From positions 1 through 14,209 of the forward strand of contig BDDC01002312.1 in NCBI GenBank assembly GCA_001662425.1: DNA of 14,209 bases, written 5' to 3'. A program made the translations under genes and the position numbers. Of this stretch, positions 7,442 to 14,209 are shown piece by piece (position 1 is the first letter of the stretch; each line of letters begins with the position of its first letter). The notes beneath the pieces were generated by a model. It did no database searches. It worked only from the letters and a program-made list of their open reading frames with translations, and was not told where the DNA came from. This DNA is from Chlamydomonas sphaeroides (Eukaryota > Chlorophyta > Chlorophyceae > Chlamydomonadales > Chlamydomonadaceae).

Positions 7442-10400
7442 TCAGCGCCCAAGCGGGCTGCGCTTGGGCGTCGACGCCTGGCCGCTCCTGGGCAGCGCCG
7501 ACGAGCTGGCGTGGCGCAGGCGGTCGGGCGTGCCCGGAGGCGACGACTCCTCGCCGCTGCCACCGCCAGCGGTGCGGCTGCCTGTCGCCCTCAGATCCAA
7601 CGACGGCATGCGATGCAACACATCCCCCCACGCAGTGCCCGCCGGGGCCCGGCCGAGGCGGGAGCCTCCGACAGCCGGCCCGGCGCCGCCGCTCGGCCCG
7701 CCCAGCCGTGACGGCGACGCGCCGCTGCCGCCGCTGGCGCTCGGCGTGTCGCCCGTGCCGGGCCGCATCGACAGCGCGGCCTGCCTCTGCGGCATGAGGC
7801 CGCTGAAGGTGTTGCGCCGGTGGGGCGTCTCCTTGCCGGCACGGACCGTGGCCGACCTCTCCAGGGAAGCCACCACGCCGCGCCACTGCTTGCTGCTGGG
7901 GCGGCTGTCGGCGCCACCCACCATGCCCGACATGCTCGGCCACCGAGGCGCGGGGCCGCTGGGCCCGCTGCCGCTGGGCCCGGTTTGAGCTCCGAACCTG
8001 GCTCCCGCCGCCTCGGCCGACTCGATGTCCCCGATCTCGGAAACCTGCGGCGAGCTGCTCACCATGGTCCTCCGAAGGGGCCGCACGCCCACGCCCAACG
8101 CGGCCTGACCGCCCATGACGCTCGCGGATCGCGAGGGTGGGCCTCGCGACAGGGCGCCAGGTGAAGCGTCCGGCGCACTGGCGGCCGGCTCCAGGTCCCC
8201 GAACAAGACCTGCATACCCTTGACCGGCGTGCTCTCGTGCGGGCTATGCGCCTTGGCGGGCGCCACGAACACAAAGGCGGGGCTGGGAGGGCCGGCCGGC
8301 GCAGCCATCTGCGCCCATCGGGACGTAGGTGCCCCCACCGGCGGCATGCCCAGGCTCGTGGAGGGGTATCCGTCCATGGACACTTCGGTAGACAAGGAGT
8401 TCGGCCCTCCAGCCTCGCGAGGCCGGCCCGGCGGCGGCGACAGGAAGCCCAGCGGAGAGCGAGCTGCGCCTGGCCGCGGCGAGGCGGGCAGCACGCGTGC
8501 CGGCGGAGGCCGCGTGCCGCCGGCAGAGCCTGGCGGCGACGCGCGCGTGCTGCCGCCTGCGGCCCCGGCGCCAGCGAGCGCCGCGACCTCGGCCTCGGCC
8601 TCTCGGGCGCGCTCGTCGGAGCTCTTCTCTGAGGTGCGCTCCCGGCTGTTGCCGCGAGTGAAGAAGGAGGCGGCCAGGGCGCGGAGTGAGTTGGCGCGGA
8701 GGCCGGTGCTGCTGCGGGAAGGCAAGGCAGGGGAGCATATAGGAAGAAGGGGAGGCGAGCGATGTTAATGGGCTGGGGCGCAAGCGGGGCAGGTCCGGGG
8801 CGTTGCTTCCGAGCCTCGCGTACACCCCCGAGCCCCAGCTGCCTGTCACGCCATCAGCACGCTTGCTCTCCTCCCTTAGCGCTCCGCGCGTACCTGGGCC
8901 CAGCAGCCGGGACGCCGCCAGCCGATGCGCCGCGCTCCAGCGCATCGGGGTCGGCGAATGCCGTGTTGGTGAAAAGCATGGTGCCGCTGGCGGGCTCACG
9001 CGGGCGACTGGGGCTGGTGTTCGCCAGGTAGCCCACGTCCGTCACGGAGCGGGTGCGCGCGCCAGAGGGCAGCGCGCCAGAGGGTCTGGGCGAGGCGGGT
9101 TGCTCGGTCAAGCCCGTCACGGAGTGGCGGAATTGCTGTGACGCAGACACGGATCCGGCCCGGGAGCCAGCGGCGGACACGTCCATCACCGCGCCCTGCG
9201 GACAGCCCGGCCATGGACGGGGTCGGGGCGTGTCAGGCAGGTGCTTGCCCATCCCAACTCCTGTTGCAGCAAGGGCCTACTCCCTGGGCCCCACCACCGG
9301 CTCCTTCGGGCCCCATCCCGGCGGCCGGGCAGAGCCATGCCGCTGCTGCCGGGCCCTGCCTGCGCCCGGTTGAACGAGCCTATCCAGCGCCTCTCCCCAA
9401 GAAAAAGGCTCCAGCCCCAACCCCTCCACATCTGCGCCCTGGCCCTGGCCGCCAGCTGTGGCGGGGGCCCTACCTGCGGCCGATTGAAGCGGCTGAAGAA
9501 GCTGGGTCGGCTGCGGCGGCCGTCGTCGCCGCCTGGCGCGCCCATGTCTGTGCGGGTGTTGCTGGGCGACAGGCTAAACCGGCCGTCGAGCGAGGAGCGC
9601 GCCTCGGACTCGACAGCCAGCGGCGCAACGGCAGCCGAGCTGGAGGCGCCACCCGCGGGGCCGCCCGCAAAGGCCGACGCGATGGCCCTGCGGCGCAGAC
9701 AGGCAGGGGCAGGCGAGGCAGTGGAGCGCTGCGGCGCCGCGGCGCATGCGGAACCCCACGGACCCCACGGCCCGGCGCCCAGCAGCGCCAGCAGCGCCTG
9801 CGGCGCCCGCGAGGCAGCTGCACGTGTGTCCACTGATTGGTTGACATGACAAGCCCCGCGCAGCACGCCCTGGGTATTCGCGGCGCGTTGGTCGTGCGTA
9901 GCAAACGGGGATGAGTCCATGTGCACCAGTGCAGGGAACGAAGTGTGTTCCAGTGATAAGTAGAACAGAACCCCACACGCGGCACAGCACGCCCCGGGCA
10001 GAGAGGCGTATCGGCCGTGCGCAGAGGGAATGCGGTCAGGTGCGCCAGTGTGTCTGTGTCTGCGGTGCAACGCAGCGACGGGGCCGCCGCACCTGCGCAG
10101 CTCGTCTTCTCGGGCCGAGTCGGGCCGCGGCAGCGCCGACTCCAGGCGGATGGCCGAGGGCGCCACGATGCTGAGCGTGCCGCCCATCTCGGCCGTGGGC
10201 GGCCGCGCGAGCTGGTTGCCGCTGGTCGCCGGCGTGGCCGGCAGCAGCCAGGCCGCATTCATTTCGTCTAGGGTGGCCGCCTTGCGCGGCGACTGGGGCA
10301 GGCGAGGGCAGCGGGGCAGCGACCGGGGCCGGCAGCGTGAGGCAGGCGATGGGGGCGGGCCCAGGCGGGCATCGTGGGAGCGCCGCTCGCTAGGATGGTT

Positions 10401-10506
10401 GAGACGGGCGGGCAACCGACCCATGGCCCCAACACACGCGTCGCACCTCAATTGGCTGCAGTGCTATCTCCACCTCGACCTCCTTCTGCTTCTTCTTGCG
10501 CCGGCG
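7442..10506 (-). other. Long low-complexity cytoplasmic tail of the minus-strand gene, split over four main exons
   Basis: The tail begins with the end of exon 10653-10447 and continues in exons 10292-10093, 9687-9474, 9195-8894 and 8711-7442. It is Ser/Pro/Ala/Gly-rich and probably disordered. Visible elements: SRPSFFSRFNRPQ at the end of exon 9687-9474; LRANSLRALAASFF near the start of the last exon; APAKA then TPVKGMQVLF (8201-8230); RRNTFSG (7799-7819); and the C-terminal KRSPLGR. The TPVKGM, RRxTFSG and SPLG elements occur in the same order in the plus-strand paralogue, whose tail is almost a single exon. Confidence 0.75.
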
Positions 10507-13500
10507 CAGGCACAGCAGCGCACAGATGACGCAGCACAGGCAGGCGGCCAGGCCGCCCACCACGGCACCCGCTATGATCAGGGGCAGCCTGTCCGCGGAG
10601 GACGGCGATGCTGGACCAGGCGCTGGCGTGACGGGGATGCTGGGCGGTGCAGTCTGCGGGGCAGCGGGGGAGGTCAGGGAGGCGGGCTCAGGCCGAGGGG
10701 ACGAAAGCCGGCAGGTCCAACACACGCAGCCAAGCTCTGAGGCCGTGCGTATCAATCGGGGAGCACCGCGGCCGTCACACGATCCGCCCTGAGCCCCCGG
10801 TGCCGACTCACGGTGGCGACCTGGCAGGCCACGTCGGAGCCTTCGCCGCCCAACACCGTGGTGCTGGTGAGCTCGGCGGTGCCGCAGGAGGAGGTGAGGG
10901 AGGTGGTGCCCACAGCGTTGAGCGGCACCTCGGTCACCTGGTGGGGGCGAGGCAGGGCACACGGGTGGCAAGGGCCGCGAGAGGGGCGGCGTCGGCAGGC
11001 TGAGGTCAACGGACTGCCGCAAACACCTGGGGCTGGGCCGGCAGGCAGCCCGCTTGTGGGCCGGGCAGCGGGGCGTTGGCGTCGGCGGGCGAGCGCAGGC
11101 AAGCGCAGCGCCCAAACGCTGCCGGGCGGCCTCAGGGAGCAAAGCCGTGCATGCGTCCAGACTAGCCAGCAGCCCGGGGGCCTTGGGGCCATGCAAGGGC
11201 ACGGCCGAGCTGCGCCCAGCTCGGCGCCTCTGTCGCTGGGGCTGGGCCGGGGGCTCACCACTCGGACCTGCGGGGACGGCAGCAGAATGCGCAGAACGGG
11301 GGTGCGGGGTGAGGCCAGGTGGCAGCAACGACCCGGGGGCTTGTGGGCGTGCCGTGCAGTGCTGGCCAGGGGCAGCTGCAGCCGCCGCAGCTGGCATGGG
11401 CGAGCCACGCCAACCAACCAGGGGCGGGCCGCACCTCTGACGTGGTGACGATCCGCTCCGGGCTGGGGCCGCACAGGCGCAGGAAGCGCGGCGGCGCCGT
11501 GAAGTTGGAGCCCGGGTTGGCCGCGGCCTGGCGCTCCGCCTCGTCGGCGGCCGCGCTCTCCGCGGTCCAGCGGTCCAGCGCCTCCGTCAGCTGCGCCTTG
11601 TACTGCTCCACCTGCGGCCACAGGGGCGTACGCCACAGGGGGGCACCACGCATGGGCGCGCACGCGAGTGGCGTCGGCGTCGGCGGCGGCTGCACACGCC
11701 GCTGGCTCTACGGCGGAGTCGTGCGTGGACCCCGCGGTGCGCGGCGGGCGCCGCCCAGCTGCGCGCAGCGCTGTATGCAACCCCATGCATCCCCGCGCAC
11801 CACGCCACTGTTCTCGGTGGCGGGCACCCGCAGCATGACCATGAGGTTGAGGCTGGACGTGCCGCTGCAGCTGCTGCCCGACCAGGCGCCAGTCTGCAGC
11901 AGCAGCCGCGCGGCAGAGCGCCGGCCCTGCGCGTCGGACGACGACGAGGGCGAGGCCGCGGGCGAGGCGGTGGATGCGGTGGCCACGGGGGCGCCCGCAG
12001 CGCCGCAGGTGATGCTGGACAGCACATCGGCGCTGATGTTGGAGCGGACCACCAGCTCGGCGCGGAAGGCGTCCAGGAAGGGAGGCGTGCAGTCCACCTG
12101 CATGGGGCGAGGGGGCGGCGGGCGGTCAACGTGGCACAGCGGATCGGGCGAGGGGGCGGCGGGCGGTCCGTGCGGCACAGCGGATCGGGCGAGGGGGCGG
12201 CGGGCGGTCCGTGCGGCACAGCGGATCCGGCAGCGGGGGATACTGAGCGGTCGGGCGAGGTAAGGCTGCGGCCTGCCTAGGTGCGGGCGGCCGGCGCGCG
12301 ACACGGTGGCGGGTGGCGCTGCTACCCTGCCGCCCGAGGGCCTCACCTGCACCTCCACCTGCCGGCCGTCGCCAGCAGCGCCCCCACTGCCGGAGCTCGG
12401 GCTGGTTGTCGTGAAGACGGCCGTGGCCTGCGCGGTCGGTGGATGGGTGCAAGCCCAGGGTGTGGGCAGGGCGCCGGGCGCTGAGGCGCGGTGCGATGGC
12501 CTGCCACAGCCATGGCCACCCCGTGGTGGCGGCCGCTCGTCACGGCCCCTGGCCTGTGGTGGCCGCACATCCGCACATCCGCACAGGCACTGCTCGCTCC
12601 AGCGAGGGGGCTCAAGGGCCCGCCGGTCCACGCCGCGGACCACTTGCCTGCACCGCCGTTGTGACCTCCACGGGCATCGTCACCTGGTCGCCGGATGGGG
12701 AGGAGGGGATGGGGCAGCACCGAGCGCAATTAGCCGCACGCAGCACGGCAGTGATCGCCCGCGGCACGAGGAGTGCAGCATGCGACGAACAAACCCCCAC
12801 AAGCCACAACCCGCAAGAGGGCGGGCTGGAGCGCCCTGGGCGAACCTTGGTGGCCGTGACCGTCACGTTGGCGGCGTTGGGGAACAGCGTCGCGAGGACT
12901 GCGGGGGGTGGAGCGTGCAGCAAGTCGGCCTTACGCGCAGGCACGCACCACACACCCTAACCAGCCACAATAACTGCTTATGCACACACAAGCACGGACG
13001 CCCCAAATCATCGGTGGGGGATCTGCCGGCTTTGCATCCCGCGGCCCCCCAGGGGGGGTCCACCTATGACCAAACACCAGCCACGGCTCCGTTGCCCCCG
13101 CGTGCGCAAACGACAGGTCGTGCGCACCCAAGCCTGTACCGGCGAGCAGCCGCGATCGCACCTTGGGGATCCGACAGCATGGCCTGGGGGACGTCGACCT
13201 GCTGTGTGACGGTGAGGAAGCCCGCGGTGCCCGAGGTGGTTTCGGAAATGTACTCGGGCGGGATGTCGATGGCAGGGACGATGAATGGGGCCAGCGGCGG
13301 CGAGGGGTTGCGTGGGGGCCTCGGCACAGGCGGTGACGGAGGGGGCACGGGAGGTGAGGGCGAGGGCGGGCGCGGCGTGGGCGGCTGGGGAGCGGGCAAC
13401 GGCCGTGGGGCAGGGGTAGGCGGCGGCACGGACGGAGGAGGGTATGGTAGAGGCGGCGAAGGTGATGGGGGAGGTGAGGCTGGGAGCGGCGGCTGCGGGC

Positions 13501-14209
13501 TGGGCGGGCTAGGCTTGGGTGACGGCGGCGAGTGTGCTGGGAATGGTGAGGGAGGAAAGGGAAGCGGCGGTGTTGGCGACGGGGGCTTGGCCGAGGGTGG
13601 CATGGGGGACGGAGGGCGAGGAACCAACGAAGGTGGTGGAAGCGGAGGCGGCGAAGGTGGGCTGGGGGCTGGGGGCGCAGGTGACGGTGGCGGCACCGAT
13701 GGTGGCTGTGGTGGAGGTGGTGGAGGGAAGGGATAGGTGCAAGCTGGTAGAAGCCCCGAGACCTGAGCGCCGCTGGAGAAGCCAGTGAAGCCGGCAGTGG
13801 CGCATACACCAGGGTCATTACCGGAAAGGCTCAGCGAGGCCAGGGACGTCATGCTGGAAGCCCAGGACGCCGGGAGGGCGCAGCACAGGTCATTGCCGGA
13901 CAGCTCCAAAACAGACAGGCGCCCCAGCGAGCTCCAGGCATCCGGAAGGGGGCCGGACATATTGTTACCAGACAACCGTAGCTCGACGAGGTTGGTGAGG
14001 AGGCTGATGTCAACTGGCAGCGGCCCTGTCAGAGAGTTGAACGACAGATCCAGTGACGACAAGCCGGTGAGCGAGGCCCACGACACTGACGTCAGGGGGC
14101 CCGTGAGGCTGGCGTAAGCAATAGACAGGTCCTGAAGCGACGATGGCAGCAGCTGAGGCATTGGGCCGCTGATGGTTGTGTTGCTCGCGTCCAGACGTGT
14201 GAGGGCTGT
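7442..14209 (-). CDS. Leucine-rich-repeat, Pro-rich, six-Cys single-pass membrane protein with long cytoplasmic tail (5' partial, 12 exons)
   Basis: Proposed exons, in transcript order: 14209-13162, 12898-12846, 12683-12654, 12427-12347, 12097-11801, 11611-11435, 10937-10812, 10653-10447, 10292-10093, 9687-9474, 9195-8894, 8711-7442. The sum is 4005 nt, an exact multiple of three: 1334 residues plus a TGA. Phases are consistent at every junction, including the phase 1 pair (13162/12898) and the phase 2 pairs (10093/9687 and 8894/8711). Domains: plant-type leucine-rich repeats (residues about 1-157), Pro-rich stalk (160-306), six-Cys ectodomain (307-604), transmembrane helix (627-653), and a tail of about 680 residues. 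The 5' end continues past the window edge, where the frame is still open with LRR-like sequence. It is a convergent paralogue of the gene at 1-5684. No kinase domain is present. A receptor-like or adhesion role at the cell surface is inferred. Confidence 0.82.
9688..10092 (-). other. 405-nt intron of the minus gene that stays open in frame
   Basis: The donor is GCAG|GTGCGG after DELR. The chosen acceptor CTGCGCCGCAG|GG restores phase 2. The intron length is divisible by three and has no in-frame stop, so retention would add 135 residues. The read-through segment has many Cys, His and aromatic residues, unlike the Pro/Ser/Ala tail around it, and the DNA is less GC-rich. I therefore treat it as an intron. 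Other AG sites upstream (for example near 9770 and 9720) do not keep the phase. Confidence 0.6.
10507..10587 (-). other. Cys-rich transmembrane helix of the minus-strand gene product
   Basis: About 27 hydrophobic residues from LPLIIAG to CALLCL, followed by RRRKKKQK, a strong stop-transfer. Four Cys lie in the inner half of the helix (CLCCVICALLC); the paralogue has one. Membrane-proximal Cys of this kind can be palmitoylated; that is an inference. Confidence 0.9.
10938..11434 (-). other. Intron of the minus-strand gene (497 nt, longest seen)
   Basis: The donor GTGCGG follows VTTSE and the acceptor CCCCCACCAG precedes VTEVPLN. The same junction exists in the paralogue (2404/2703), with a 298-nt intron of unrelated sequence. 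Nothing else was recognised in it. Confidence 0.8.
12107..12229. repeat. 41-bp tandem repeat, three copies, inside an intron of the minus gene
   Basis: Three near-identical 41-bp units start at 12107, 12148 and 12189 (each opens GCGAGGGGGCGGCGGGCGGT). The array lies in the intron 12346-12098, and its last-transcribed unit ends about nine bases from the acceptor AG at 12099-12098. On the coding strand each unit is C-rich and resembles an acceptor pyrimidine tract. Confidence 0.9.
13292..13732 (-). other. Pro/Ser-rich HRGP-like stalk of the minus-strand gene
   Basis: About 147 residues dominated by Pro with SPP, PSP and PPP blocks, between the LRR cap and the IPPEYI signature. LRR plus Pro-rich order resembles leucine-rich-repeat extensins of land plants, although there the protein ends after the extensin part, whereas here a conserved domain, membrane helix and tail follow. 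Confidence 0.85.
13739..14209 (-). other. Leucine-rich-repeat region of the minus-strand gene (partial)
   Basis: About 157 residues with LRRs of the plant-extracellular type. Examples are LSSLDLSFNSLTGPLP, LVELRLSGNNMSGPLP and LSVLELSGNDLCCALP, each about 24 residues and matching LxxLxLSxNxLxGxLP. The last unit (LASLSLSGNDPGVCATAG) is followed by an AGF..SGAQVSGLLPAC cap, then the Pro-rich stalk. LRRs of this kind bind peptides or proteins outside the cell. The array continues past base 14209, so the number of repeats is unknown. Confidence 0.9.

Larger units (their letters stand above)
10812..13291 (-). other. Conserved six-Cys ectodomain of the minus-strand gene
   Basis: Assembled from exon 1 (end) to exon 7. 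Landmarks are APFIVPAIDIPPEYI, GFLTVTQ, SDPQ joined to VLATLFPNA, VTMPVEVTTA (30-nt exon), VEVQ joined to VDCTPPFLDAFRAELVVRS, LMVMLRVPA, the exon with LTEALDRWTAES and LCGPSPERIVTTSE, and TEVPLNAVG..GGEGSDVAC. It has six Cys after the LRR part, in the same contexts as the plus-strand paralogue: DCTP, SITC, SSCSG, LCGP, SCGTAE and VACQ. The 30-nt exon has the same length in both genes. I know no domain name for it. Confidence 0.75.

Noticed and set aside
7065..7988. Plus-strand open frame overlapping the minus-gene last exon
   Set aside because: It is a shadow of the minus-strand exon, whose frame has the conserved TPVKGM, RRNTFSG and SPLG elements.

Overview
The window looks like nuclear DNA of a volvocine or chlamydomonadalean green alga (Chlamydomonas/Volvox group). 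It is very GC-rich. Genes are split by short introns, mostly about 90-500 nt, with GTGCG/GTGAG-type donors and pyrimidine-CAG acceptors. Secreted parts carry long Ser-Pro/Pro-rich (extensin or HRGP-like) stretches, and TGTAA, the usual polyadenylation signal of these algae, occurs downstream of both genes. No bacterial signals were seen. The assignment is by sequence style and protein families, not by a database match.

The window holds two genes facing each other tail to tail. The plus-strand gene (1-5684, 5' end cut off by the window) and the minus-strand gene (14209-7442, 5' end also cut off) are paralogues. Both have this order: Pro-rich stalk, a conserved ectodomain starting at an IPPEYI / GFLTVTQ signature and containing exactly six Cys, a short Pro/Ser linker, one transmembrane helix, a basic stop-transfer stretch, and a very long low-complexity cytoplasmic tail with small conserved motifs. 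The minus-strand gene shows plant-type leucine-rich repeats before the Pro-rich stalk; the matching part of the plus-strand gene, if present, lies outside the window. I rebuilt both splice patterns by matching the paralogues to each other: 7 exons visible for the plus gene (1492 residues visible) and 12 for the minus gene (1334 residues visible). Almost every junction is supported by a GT...AG pair, reading-frame phase and an in-register paralogue match.

Region by region: 1-875 Pro-rich exon and start of the ectodomain; 970-2858 ectodomain exons; 2995-3189 transmembrane exon; 3363-5684 single large tail exon; 5685-7441 intergenic/3' UTR DNA with an imperfect 82-bp-offset repeat, a candidate TGTAA on each strand and a 152-bp hexanucleotide microsatellite; 7442-10292 tail exons of the minus gene; 10447-10653 its transmembrane exon; 10812-13291 its ectodomain exons; 13292-13732 Pro-rich stalk; 13739-14209 leucine-rich repeats.

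I do not recognise the family by name. The layout suggests a wall-anchored or extracellular sensor or adhesion protein with a large, probably phosphorylated, disordered cytoplasmic tail and no kinase domain. This role is inferred. The candidate undescribed system is this paired receptor-like family with its six-Cys ectodomain and tail motifs.
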